DNA from: Vandiemenella viatica
Taxonomy: Eukaryota > Arthropoda > Insecta > Orthoptera > Morabidae
NCBI GenBank assembly: GCA_031002005.1
Contig: CM061921.1
Coordinates: 121,116,597 to 121,180,596 of the forward strand
Reading direction: 5' to 3'
DNA: 64,000 bases
Within the stretch, counting starts at the first letter, position 1. Each line of letters begins with the position of its first letter. Positions 11,951 through 23,097 of this stretch are shown one piece after another. The position numbers and the translations under genes were made by a program. The notes under the pieces were generated by a model. It made no database searches. It was not told where the DNA came from and worked only from the letters and a program-made list of their open reading frames with translations.

Positions 11951-13318
11951 TGTAAGACACTAGCTGTGCCTTGGGGTTATTGCAAAACCTTAAGTCTCAG
12001 CTTTAACTGTCATCATTACCTTGGATAACTTCAGCTTTAGCTTTGCTGATGTAATGTGGTCACCACTTAGCTTGATAATACGCCAAACTAAGTTCAGGGC
12101 ATGTAAGGTAAGCTTTCTTAGTTTGGCATATTATCAAGCTAAGTGGTGACCACATTACATTAGCAAAGCTAACTGAACTGAAAATTCTATATTCAATATA
12201 TTTCAATTATATATATCAATATATTCTAGAAAGTTAGCAAAGTCACAAACTTAACAGGCATGAGACAATGTTTCTGAAGATAAATTTGCAAATTCTATTA
12301 ACCAATTCAAGCCAGATCAAACCCCATTGTTCAAAGCTCAACTAAATAACACCTGAAAGCATGTCAAAGTTTGACACCCACTTCTAACACTAACTTTGTC
12401 CACCGACGACCGACACTAAAGTAATGCCAATGCACTACATGGTGTAAAACTGCTACTTCAATGATACATTGCGACACAAAGTAACATAGTCACTGTTCAA
12501 CTGTAACCGGCTGACTGCGAGAGCACTGGGCAAAGGAATGAGAATGAAGGAAATTCTAGCCTAGTCTTTGTGGAAGAATCCATGGGAAAGTCGGACTTCC
12601 ATGTTTCTCACAAGAATATTCTGGAAAACTTATCAGATATCAAATCTCATGCCTGTAAACTTGCATCAGATATTTGACCTTGAAAACTCAAAAATGATGC
12701 TACCATTCTGAAATTTTGAGAATCGCTGGATCTTCTAAAAAGTGTTAATTTTTATCCTTATGAAAAATTTTGTAGTTTTAATAGTTTAACCATAAAAAAA
12801 ATTTTATGCGATTCCCGAGATCTGTTAATAACTTTCATCATTTTTTAGTTATGAACTCGAAATAACTTTCATTTTATTCCTAATTATCCGCTCTTTTATT
12901 CAATATCACTCAAGACATGTTTACTATTTTTGAAAGGGTGAAATAAAATTCATAAACCAAAAATAGAATCTGAATAATTTATATTTCCTAAGTTATTGAA
13001 GCAATCGATCTGAAAGTAGCTTTAAACAATTCTACATATTCAAAAATAATTCCAGAACAAATTTGAATTCTCTACCTGCTTTCCTCGAATTATTATTAAT
13101 TTTTCTTGTAAACTACTCCAGGCGAATGCTGAAGGCTGACGCAACAGAAAATACTATTGTGTTCTAATACTTCTCTCAAAACTATAAAAACCTGATTTCT
13201 ATCTTGAATTAACTTAGTAACTGACTTTAAAAATGATATTCCATACTGTTCAATTGAACTCACAGTTCTGAGAACAAATTTTGTCATACAGTTACAAAAT
13301 TTTATGGTTACCTTACAT
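11951..13318 (-). mobile_element. Old LTR retroelement, left (3') LTR
   Basis: The left end reads TGTAAGACACTAGCTGTGCC and TTGGGGTTATTGCAAAACC; the right end reads ggttaccttaca. Both ends match the LTRs of the nested element (TGTCAGGGCCTAGCGGGATA at the start, gggataccttaca at the end) and the second old LTR starting at 32105. Interior landmarks shared with the 32105-35192 copy include a segment like aatatattct-aaa-caaagtca with acaggca, a ttttaatagtttaaccataa block, tactatttttgaaagg, and ctccaggcgaatgctga. The element reads on the minus strand, so this is its 3' LTR. A foldback hairpin sits inside. Confidence 0.65.
12039..12170. repeat. Near-perfect 54-bp inverted repeat (hairpin)
   Basis: Arms at 12039-12092 and 12117-12170 are reverse complements with two mismatches, separated by a 24-base loop. 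The right arm begins cttagtttggcatattatca. Imperfect pairing continues a few bases outward. It has the form of a small foldback element or a snap-back event within the left LTR of the old element. Confidence 0.85.
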
Positions 13319-14979
13319 GATCTGTACTGAAAAACTGTAAACCTCCCTCTTATATACCTACTGGTGGGGGTTGGTCTGCCATTCATACTCCTTTCACTGT
13401 CTCTCACTTATTAAACAACAATTTACAAAATATTGTATCCAATATATCATCAATATTATCAAATCAACAATTTTGAATTATTTCACATGTGATGCAACTT
13501 CCAAAATATTGGTGTTTCACTCAATGTTCATCAACTTGTAAAATGTTTATTTTAAATGTTTATGTCACCTGCAATTGTGAAAGAAAAGCACGAAAATCAC
13601 TCTTTACACAAACCCAAATTGGATTAATTTTTGTATAATTTAATTAGGACTTCTTGTAAGGGATGAAATATCCCAGTCCTGTCACAGTTGTGACCCTAAT
13701 GAGGGCAAAAATAATATAATACAAAGCCCCACAGGTTTGGCTGCTGAGTAACGGTTCTGTCCCTGGTGCCTGGCGCAGCAGAGTTGCCATGAGACCTCAA
13801 GTCAGCCACCTGTCAAAGAAACAAAAAGGAACAAATTAGTGTCTATCCTTATCATAAACATACATTATAACAACTGAAGATTAAATACAAATAGGAATGA
13901 AATATTTTCTAATATAAGTATAAAAAGATGTGAACAAATGAAATCATATTCAAAGTAACAAATCAGTCTTATAAAATGCATAAGTTCTACCAAATATTAG
14001 GTTTACAAATAGTAAAGAAAGCATGAACAGCTTTCAGAAAATAAATGGGTAACAACTGGCGAAACTTAATGGGTAAGTGGTACCACTAGTATGAAAGTTT
14101 AAAATAAGTAGATTAGAAATAGAAATCCCCCAAGTATATTACACAGGGTGACATTTTGGTGAATGTCTCAGGTATTGCAATTGTATAAAAATTCACCATA
14201 AAAATCATTTATGAGACCTGATGGGTCCAAATTCAATTAGTTATGCAGAGCATGTTGGTGAATGTCTCTGTTCTGAATATCACACTAAACAATAAAATTT
14301 AAAATTACACAAAAATAACGTATTTACTTTTTTGAAAATTGTAAATCCTTATATAGGCTTTATTACAAAAATGGTAGCACATTGTACAAACAGATCAATT
14401 GTTAGTGATAATATGGAAACAGAGTTTCCTTTCATCAGTATACTGCTTCAGTAGAGATATAAACACTCTCATTTGCTAACACAACAAAGTTGTGGACACC
14501 AGTATACTGGTGTATAATGAATTAAAGATTAGCACATGTGTATAAGTAACATCCTGGATACTATGTAGTTAACATGTCTTTCTTGTCAAATTCAGAGAAA
14601 ATATAGGGGATGTAGGCATGTACCCAGGAAATTGTCTCAATTTGTACCACACTTAGTGCATTAGCTGCATAGAAGCACAAAGAAATCCTCAGCATGTGAT
14701 ATATAATCAGAAAATTCACATAGCATATATATCAATTGAAAGTTAAATACAAAGAAGTTTTACAAAAGAACTCAAAACATGAGAGTCATGCAAAAATCTT
14801 TGAATACAGCATTCTTATTATGCAAGAATCTTTTAATATCGAAATAGTTTATCTCAAAAGGCAAAAGGAAATGAATGTTTTATAATATGTATCTATTGCC
14901 TTTGTCATAGCACTTTGCTTCATTCAAAATCTGTAGTGCCCCTCCATGAGTGAATTGTTTCCAGAAAATCCACTTCTAT
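13319..14979 (-). mobile_element. Internal segment of the old LTR element
   Basis: This lies between the left old LTR and the insertion site of the nested element. It resembles 18061-18900 inside the nested element. Both have a cctgtcacag-gt-accc block (13677-13700 and 18085-18110). Both also have, some hundreds of bases later, a block with tggaaac-agtttcctttca and the palindrome-like ccagtatactgg / ccagtacactgg (about 14415-14520 and 18545-18640). This supports a family relationship between host and guest element. There is no open reading frame. Confidence 0.55.
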
Positions 14980-14983
14980 GGGA

Positions 14984-17347
14984 TGTCAGGGCCTAGCGGG
15001 ATACTGGGGGTTGGTACCCGCTAAGTCACCTGAACCAGATGTCGTCCAAAAATAATCTAAGTCCAAAAGAAAGTTCTGTAACCGTGTTAAAATGTTTATA
15101 CTAGCTGTAAAAAAAAATTGACCACAGTCGCCACTTGTAGTTTTCACCCACCACAAGAAGGGTACTAAAGAATAAAATGAAAGTCACCAGTCGAAATCAC
15201 TGAGTTATATTTTCCAAAATCTTCACATAAATATCACAATGTCACAGCTAGTCAGGCAATCGGATATTAATCTTCTCCAAAAATTACAAGTTGAGAATCA
15301 AGCGCAAAACCGCATTTCCCCCGGTGAAAATAAAACAAAGGTTCAAAATACACATCTCCTGAAACTGATTGTTCGAAATGATGATGGTCTACACTTTCAA
15401 ACAATGGCCGCCACTCACGCAAGGTTCACATGGTTGTCGAATCGTTCCGCGCTACTTTTCCGTGACATCAGCGTTACCCACCATCCCACGCGCTTTCCAC
15501 CACGAAGTTTCAAACAAGACTGGAGACCGGACGCGCCTTCAACACCTCCTAGCTGACTTATATAAGCTCGGGTCACATGATCAGTTCTCTCTTCAACAAA
15601 TGACCAAATATGGATGTGTTAAATGAATTACCGCGTTAGTCAATGCTCGGTTATCTTATTATTTAAAATCGGCTTTAGTAATAATTTCGAAATTATGTTT
15701 AAAATATTATTCCCGATTTTAGATTCTACCAAAATATGAACTTTATTTAAATCTGTTGAGTTATGGTAAAACCGGTAATTCTAACAGTCAGTTGTAGTCT
15801 TTATTTATGTTTTTATTTATAACTCTGAAGGTTTATGGATTATGACGCCGGAAAAATTATCAATGTGTAGCCTGAATTAAACTGCGTATTTTAGTGTTTA
15901 TTCCATCTTTTTAGCTGTTATATCTGAGGCACAATAAATTATTCAAATATTTGCACGTGTGTTTAATGTCGAGTGAATTTGGAAAACCTATAACATCTGT
16001 TCTATTGCTTCAAACGGCATGAAATAAATATGTAGGGAGCTAAAAGAATGTATTTTTACGACAAACTAATTTTTAACCCGGAATCTAAGTAGGTTTTTAA
16101 ATGAAAAAATGTCAAAGTCGGTTATACTATTTTACGTGTTCATTTTATATTTAAAAAATACTTGGAGTGTTGGAAACTATCTGATTTAGATGAATTTGAT
16201 TCTATTTAGGACTGTTTTAATTTATTAGCTACTTTTTACTGTAGGACTGTGTTTAAAATCAGTGCAGAAGCATTTTATATGTGCAGTGTCTATAGCAAGT
16301 TACTTTGTGATTGGATTATCATACAACAGGTTAGTGAAATGCCTTTAAATGTGTTTCGAAAATTAATTATGTGTGTTAACTGGTATTTACATGCTCTTTG
16401 CGCTTTTGAAATGGTTTAATAGTGTTAGAATTAATTCCGAAAAGTCGACAAATTAGTTGGTTTACCGGCGCCTGTTTATTCACTGATATCTCGTATTTTA
16501 CGGCTTGAAACAGCTTAACACCTATTAAAACTGAAAGATTAGTTTATTTCCTTTATATTTGTCTACTTTTTAAATCCTGAAACTACTTAAAAGACTTCAA
16601 ATTATTTATGTGAACTGTTTAAGAAAATGAGTATTCAAAATCCTCCATAATTACTTGTTGTGATTATTAAACTCTTGAAAACTGTTAGAATCTGTTAATT
16701 AATCTACTACACTGTCTCAGGGATTATTATGACTACTTTTAGGACTCTAAAATGGTCAAGTTTCATTACAATGTGATATCTTCATACTGCTTCAATCTAT
16801 TATCCAAACATCCAGTCTATTTCTTTAAAATACCTGCCAAACTGTATTTAAATGTGAAGTTGTGTTTATAATGGTTCTAGGCCTGTGTATTATTAGACTT
16901 TTATACTCTTTACTGGACGAAAATCACTTCAGAAATACCAAAGTCTGTTATATGCCAAAATTAAAGGTTAGATTTGCCTGGTATTTAAATTATCTGTTTA
17001 TCTCTGAAATAAAGTTTATTAAACACGATAAAAGGTTTATTTATGCATTCTATTTGCAATTATTTATCATTTACTTCGTCTAAATTGGTTCATAATAACT
17101 CGTTGAACAATGTCCGTATCTGGTATTACGAGTTTACTTGTACATGTTATTACCTATTTCCTGCTGGAATATCGTTTATTTAATGCAATTTATATGTAAT
17201 TTACCTTGGCCATGGATTATTTATTCACTTTAGTGTATGGAAAGTGTTGTCAACTCGATTTAAGGTGTGGTACCGGATACTAAAGTTAACCCAAAACTCG
17301 GCCCGATTCTAACCAAATATTGCAAATATAACGAGGGATACCTTACA
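14984..17347 (-). mobile_element. 3' LTR (left) of the nested element
   Basis: This is 2364 bp, TG...CA, and nearly identical to 23098-25490. Differences are mostly single-base length changes in homopolymers, plus a block of about 26 bases near 23606-23632 that is absent here. Short plus-strand reading frames inside it (for example from 15239 and 16862) recur in the other LTR and are not genes. A ttatataa motif at about 15557 is a candidate TATA box on either strand. Confidence 0.85.
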
Positions 17348-17368
17348 TGCCCCCTGAAGATTGAAGTC
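17348..17368 (-). promoter_or_regulatory. Candidate polypurine tract next to the 3' LTR
   Basis: On the minus strand this reads gacttcaatcttcagggggca directly before the LTR's TGTAAGG. The equivalent in the 50-kb copy is cttccaggggca before TGTAAGC. The purine run is short, so this rests on position and conservation between the two copies. Confidence 0.5.
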
Positions 17369-19479
17369 ATTTTTGGAACAAAAACTGGCTGAACATCTTA
17401 AAGAAAGAAAAAACCCAAAAAGAAAGTTAAAAATCCCTAAAAATTACTGAAAAACCTCCCCAAAATTTGGAAAAATCCCAAAACTAAACTTAACCCTAAA
17501 CCTAAACTCTCCCTAAACCTGTGCGGTTGCTCTGTTTTCTCCATTCACACCAAAATTATCACAAAATTATTGAAACTTTACTCACTCACACTTTTTTAAA
17601 TCATCAATGTCAAAACATAGAAAGATGCCAAATATAAAAATCATTAGTAAGCAAATATTACAAAAATCTCCAAAATTATCACAAATTCCACACTTAGAAT
17701 AGAAACTATAGAAACTCTTGTTTCAAAATGTAACACAAAATGTATCAATATCTCAATATTCCAAGCAAAATATCACGTAAACAATGAATCTTATATCTAA
17801 ACAGTTACAAAAATGACATGTGTAATATAGTTTACAAAAATTATGTGTGTTTTCTCACAGAAAAATATAAGGCTTTGCCTCTCTCTGTCCTTCGTTACAT
17901 GAACATCCTATCTCTACTCTTTCACACTCTTTATTCAGCATGGGTTAAAACCCAAGTCCTGTTCACTTTGCTCAACAACGGGTTAATTTCCCAAGTCCTT
18001 TCACGGTCGCAGATCGTAGTGCTAAGAACTTATATAAACCCAAAATGTCCCTAACACTGCCGAGAAATGTTCATGTCCCGGATTCCTGTCACAGCAGTCA
18101 CCCCGAGGACCTCGGTCAGTCAGACAGTCTACGAACAATACAAAACAGAAAAAAAACGTGTGTGAGCAAAGTCACTTGTTTCGACTTAATCTAAATATAC
18201 AAGAGAAAACTTACTAACTAAAGAAAAAAAAATAGGAAATGAATACATCGATCTCGAACGTAGAAAATTATGCTTATTGCCAACATCCGAAGATGGGAGG
18301 TTATAAGAAAAACAACGACTATACCTAATAGGAAGTATACACAAAAAAAAAAACAATATTGAAAAACTTATATCAGTCCCAGGTATGGTATTACAAAAAT
18401 GGGACTACACTTAACACGAGGAAAATACATTAGTAAGAATCAGTATCATCACAAAAGTTCAACCTTAAAACTAGGGGGATTCAAAGAAACAATATACCAG
18501 TTAAATCTTACAGACTAATATAATAAATGAAACCTTATAACCTAATGGAAACGCAGTTTCCTTTCAGCAGTACACTGCTGTGACAAAATCGGGGTAATAG
18601 TGGCAACAAAGTTGCGAGGAACCAGTACACTGGTTCATAGTGACAATAGTAGTGTAGGGCAATAGGTTCTCCATATCGGGAAATATGTTCTACATCTAGG
18701 AAAATACAAAATCGCCTCATGCGATATAAATGGGTACTACTGGTACCTCATGTCAGTGGATATGTTAAAGTAAATAATGTATTCATGCCATGCAGTGTAT
18801 AAATAATATTATCATGTCTTATAATTCTCCTTAAGTATGCAAGAGGGTATAAAATTCAACCCCAAAATAAATGTGAGGGGTGTATATATTTAAAGGGAAA
18901 ATGATGGGTATAACTTGCAAAAACTGGGGGTATCAACGACAGTAGCGCCTTTGGGGGGGACATAATGTGTACATAGTAAATGGGGGAATGTGTCATGTTT
19001 ACTTTCAAAGTGTGGGGTTATCGCAAGGTATAACTTGGGGTATCATAACAAATGTAGTGTAAAGATATTTAACATTAATTTCGATCCTATATAGGTGCTG
19101 ACGAGGACTGGTATCAGCTGTGACTTATCTCTGAAAATGTGGCTCTCTCAACAAAATTTGTTGTGTTCACTCTCCTCTCCTAAGTGTATTGATCTACCAT
19201 GTTTATTTGGGGAAGATATTAGTGGGGGGGGGGGGGTGTGTACCCAACACAGGGTCGCCATATGGGCAAAATTATAGGTCAACCCATCTCTCTGGTGGTG
19301 AAGCCTATCATATACATATACGGGACTGGGAGGGAGTGTTATGCGGGTCGCTGCCAGTCACGCACTAAGTGTAGAATGTGGTGGCCCTGCGTGGTACTCA
19401 TGGGGTCAATAAGGGGGTCATTCCCTCTCTGGGGTAATGCTTGTGGAAGTAAATGGGGAGGGGCATCTCATCTGTGGGG

Positions 19480-19640
19480 AGGGAATAATAGGGAGGGCTA
19501 TCCTCTCTTTGGGAGGTCACAATAATAATAATGGGAGGGGTTTCATTCTCTCTTTGGGGAGGGGATAATAGGGAGGGCTATCCTCTGTTTGGGAGGTCAT
19601 AATAATAATAATGGGAGGGGTTTCATTCTCTCTTTGGGGG
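19480..19640. repeat. 80-bp tandem repeat, about two units
   Basis: The blocks gggagggctatcctc at 19491 and 19571, each followed by tttgggaggtca, aataataataatgggagggg and tttcattctctctttgggg, repeat with an 80-base period. It lies within the nested LTR element's interior. A third, partial start is visible near 19440-19480. Confidence 0.8.
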
Positions 19641-20295
19641 GCACAATAATATTGGGAACAATAAACATAGAACCACTAGTATTCTTCACTCTTATTAAAA
19701 AATGAGCTCTTGCTTTCAATTTTATCATTCTATACTCTCATGTCTCCTTTCTAGTCACATCACACCTATATCGGATCTTTCTATTGAAAGAGATTACAAA
19801 AAATTTTACTCAACCTACTGGGGATTGCAACTGCCTTAACAGTGAAAGGTATACCCTTTGCATGGATAGTGAGTATATGGGGGAAGAGGAAGAAGAAGAA
19901 GTGAAGAGGTGAAGAAGGAAAGGTAGATAGTGGAAGTGATGATATAACCAAATCAGAAGTGAGGTGATCATACCAACCTCCGAAGTGAAGGAAAGACAGT
20001 ACCTGTGAAGGTTGTCGAAGAAAGAAGAGTTGGCTGAGGGTAGCCTACAGGAAAGATGAATGAAAGAAGCTGTCCCAAAAGAGGAAAGGAAGAAAAGACA
20101 GCCACAACTGGGAACCTCGTGGACGCCAGCCCACGCATGCTAGGTGCATGTCCCTGAGGGTTGGGAAAAAATAAGCAAAATCAACTAACATATACACCAT
20201 AACATGACCTTCTTTGATCAAACAAATTTGTCTTCTTAGGTGGGCAGGGTCTCAAGTTTCCCTTAATCTTGGGTCCCCTCCCAAAGCATTGTTAA

Positions 20296-21891
20296 CTAGG
20301 CATGAAAATTGCTTTCTTTTCTACTCCCTCTTCTGTGTGGGGATACTATGGTCAAGAGGGTAAGAAACGCCCAAAGTTTCTGAAAATTATAAGGGCAAGG
20401 TGGGCTAAGGGGTTCACTAGGGAAAAGATCTTTTGCAAAGGGGGGTGAGCCCAATTGAATGTGGAGGGTACTAGAAATCCATTCAGTCACCGCAGATGAA
20501 AGGTTCTGGAAAAATAATGCACCCAAAACAATTTTCCTAATGGTGTAAGGTTCCCACCTGGGAACGGAATGGCAAAGTGAATCATTGTTGGTGTTCTGAG
20601 GGAACATTTTGGCCTGTAACTGCCCATACAATTTATCTACATATGTGGGCTTCCTTATTCTTGACTTCTTAAAAACATTGTTGGTAGGAGTATATGCACA
20701 AACAGCATCAAATATAGGATCTACAGCCTGGGTATTAGAAATCAGCTGATCTGGGGGGTCAAGTACTGAATCAGAACAAACATCAGTCAGTGAAGTTGCA
20801 GGGGGTATCATGTTTTGCTCAGCTGATGGCAGGGGCGGGGTGGGTATGACAAGCTCAGGTGATTCATCTACCAGCTGTTCAGTGGTTGGAATAAGTTGTG
20901 CCCCTGTAAGGGTAGGCACTTTAGGAATGGCAAGGTCAGGTGTAACCATCTGCTGTGGTGGCAAAATCTGCCTACTCTCGTGGATGGCAGGTGGTTGAGG
21001 AAAGGCGGTGTCTATCACTGGATCATCTGTTTCAGTGTGTGTAACCTTAGTAGTATCAAAATTCTGATTGCGCTCCTGCTTCCAACGATCTATTCTATCA
21101 TTTTGCATGGACAAATGGTGATCAAAAATCTGCTTGATTTCCTGTCTATACTGCTCTAGCTTCTCATTGAAATTCTGATCTAGTTGTTCTAACTTAGTAT
21201 CTAGCTTAGTGTCAAGATTATGATTTTGAATGGCAAAATCTCCCTTAATTTCTTGTCTCTGGATGGCAAAATTTTGATTGATTTCCTGTGTTAACAGGCG
21301 GACAAGTGACTGCATGTCAATAAGAGGTACGGATGGCGACAATTGCTCAGCTTGAGCTGTAGTAGGCAGTGGACCAGTGTGTGCCTTAGGGTTAGGTACT
21401 GTTATGGGGTTCCCTTGTTCATCAAAAGCTACTAATAAACTGCTACCAGAACTACCAACTGAATTCTCCTCTGAGTTACTGCCCTCCCCATTAGCTAGTT
21501 GTAAATCGAGTCTTTGTACACCATGTACATCTCCTTCAAGTTCAACATCAGAGTCACTAAGGAGTGGGATGTTTTCCGCCATATGGGCAAGCTGAAATTG
21601 GCTAGGTTGCTGTTGAATTGTTTGCAAGTCTTCCAGAACTGGTATGGTATCATTACTATCATCAGAAGTAGTATCGGGTGGGTTGGTAGAACCAAGCTGC
21701 TGTGAAGTAACAGCTGCCAAATGTTGCTCAAGGGTCCCCTCAGTCAGTGAAGCAGGTAGGGGTATACTAGCTTCATTATTTTGATTAAGGTTGCTTAAGC
21801 TGCGAGACCTGGTGATCATCGCATGGTGACTTGTATTAGTTTCCTCACTAGTACTAGCAATGGCTTCAGAAGAAACCTGATTGGAGGCCAT
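20296..21891 (-). CDS. Gag-like protein of the nested LTR element (531 aa)
   Basis: This is an uninterrupted 531-residue reading frame in the element's sense orientation, about 1.2 kb downstream of the 5' LTR, the place of gag. The first 190 residues are Ser/Thr/Gln/Asn-rich and look disordered (opening MASNQVSSEAIAS). Residues about 192-262 form a run with heptad spacing (LTQEINQNFAIQ, DTKLEQLDQNFNEKLEQYR) that should be a coiled coil for self-assembly. Residues about 290-400 are Pro-rich. About 410-440 has a basic patch, KKSRIRKPTYVDKLYGQLQ. No CCHC zinc knuckle or protease motif is present. A decayed relative is at 29477-30110, sharing the basic patch and the xxFVEKLxxxLxxQMF pattern. An openly coding gag-like ORF without pol suggests a packaged, non-autonomous element. 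It is not a host gene. Confidence 0.6.
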   Translation of the reverse strand: MASNQVSSEAIASTSEETNTSHHAMITRSRSLSNLNQNNEASIPLPASLTEGTLEQHLAAVTSQQLGSTNPPDTTSDDSNDTIPVLEDLQTIQQQPSQFQLAHMAENIPLLSDSDVELEGDVHGVQRLDLQLANGEGSNSEENSVGSSGSSLLVAFDEQGNPITVPNPKAHTGPLPTTAQAEQLSPSVPLIDMQSLVRLLTQEINQNFAIQRQEIKGDFAIQNHNLDTKLDTKLEQLDQNFNEKLEQYRQEIKQIFDHHLSMQNDRIDRWKQERNQNFDTTKVTHTETDDPVIDTAFPQPPAIHESRQILPPQQMVTPDLAIPKVPTLTGAQLIPTTEQLVDESPELVIPTPPLPSAEQNMIPPATSLTDVCSDSVLDPPDQLISNTQAVDPIFDAVCAYTPTNNVFKKSRIRKPTYVDKLYGQLQAKMFPQNTNNDSLCHSVPRWEPYTIRKIVLGALFFQNLSSAVTEWISSTLHIQLGSPPFAKDLFPSEPLSPPCPYNFQKLWAFLTLLTIVSPHRRGSRKESNFHA

Positions 21892-23097
21892 AATGAATTT
21901 AATAAAATGAAAACAGCAAAAAATTTTCTAAACAGGAGGGATAAAAATCCAAAACTGAAGCTTAATGTTAATATTACCCTTCTATTTTCCACAATTGGCA
22001 AAAATAAATGCTGAGATACCAAGGAAAATACAAAAAGCACACTCCCAAAACAAAAATGCATAAACAGGACCTCACAGCCAGAACAGCTGTTCACAAAAAA
22101 AATTTCGAAAATGTTGGCACAATATATACAGAAAAACCCAAATTCCCCCAAAATACACACACAAAATGATATAAGAATGTTGTAGAAATAAGCACACGCC
22201 AACCTGAAAAAAAAGGAAATTACAAAAAAAAAAAATTCCGAAGTTCAGAAATGTAAACAAAACAGCGATGCTAACACACTAAACATCAGCTGGCCTTCGT
22301 AGAGAATCGTTTGACTTGCCAAAGTTGCATATCTGTGACAGGAACTTCTTTTGTCAGCTGACAGCTGATATCGGCAATAACAAACACGTATTGAAACTAT
22401 CGTTTCCCACAATACATATGAAAAATGCACCAATATATCGATGAACAAAAAGGGAAAAAACACAAAATAAAACCCGTTATATTTGGGTTGGTGATTTTAA
22501 ACCACCGGTTTGCTGTCGTAACAGCTAAGAAAAGTAGAAAAATGTCCGTTGCTGTGATTGCAACGCAGTAGACATCCAAAGATGTTTGGCTCAACTATTG
22601 GTGGAAGAATTTGTTGATGTACAGTAGTTAAAGCGCTCGGAAAAATCCACTGCACTGATAGGAAAGCGTCCTCCGGCAAACCGAATTTGCACCAAAATTC
22701 GGGACGAGGGGCCCAAAACGATAGTTACGAATCTTGAAGGTACTTATCTTAGTTGCTAGTCGGTTGACTAGTGGTCGACAGCGTTGAGTGCTGGCGAAAG
22801 TTGCTGCGACGTGGTGCTGGCATCCACAGCTATACTCCCGGACGAAGTCGTCAGCGCCGCGAAAGCGAAGGGAGTGTGGCGTCTCGGCTCTGCAATGACA
22901 GCTGTAGTGGTGGGGCGACTCCTCGGGCAAGGTAGTCTCCAAAAACACCGCTGCTGTAACCTCTCGATGGTCGGTGGTGGTGGTCGGCGGTCAGGAACGT
23001 CGACGAAAATAATCCAAAAGTGGCACAGGTTGTAACTGCACTGTTCGGTTTGATCTGATTCACTGCTTTATGTAAGCACGCGTCACTACGATCCCCA
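21892..23097 (-). promoter_or_regulatory. 5' leader of the nested LTR element
   Basis: This is the region between the 5' LTR and the gag-like start codon. The half next to the LTR (about 22590-23097) is noticeably GC- and CpG-rich against the AT-rich surroundings; the half next to the ORF is A/T-rich. It could hold packaging or translational signals, but no specific motif is recognised. Short ORFs here overlap one another on both strands and are not convincing. Confidence 0.45.
23079..23097 (-). promoter_or_regulatory. Candidate primer-binding site
   Basis: The minus strand directly after the 5' LTR reads tggggatcgtagtgacgcg. It starts with TGG, as needed to pair with a tRNA CCA end, and loosely resembles TGGCGACCGTGACAGG at the same position of the element at 58800-62503. 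The tRNA is not identified. Confidence 0.45.

Larger units (their letters stand above)
17348..20295 (-). mobile_element. Non-coding 3' interior of the nested LTR element
   Basis: No significant ORF lies between the end of the gag-like ORF and the LTR. The 17348-17525 block (polypurine-tract region, then A-rich and taaacctaaac-like sequence) is repeated in reverse orientation at about 50290-50465, which identifies a second insertion of this lineage. 18545-18640 has two short palindromes, and 19200-19650 is unusually G-rich on the plus strand with an 80-bp tandem repeat. Confidence 0.7.

Noticed and set aside
15239..15626. Plus-strand frames in the left LTR, repeated at 23351-23692
   Set aside because: They are identical because the LTRs are, lie antisense to the element's own orientation, and differ between the copies by frameshifts. 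No motif.
21377..21731. Alternative frames overlapping the gag-like ORF
   Set aside because: They are shorter, on other frames or the opposite strand, and have no motif; they are shadows of the 531-codon frame.
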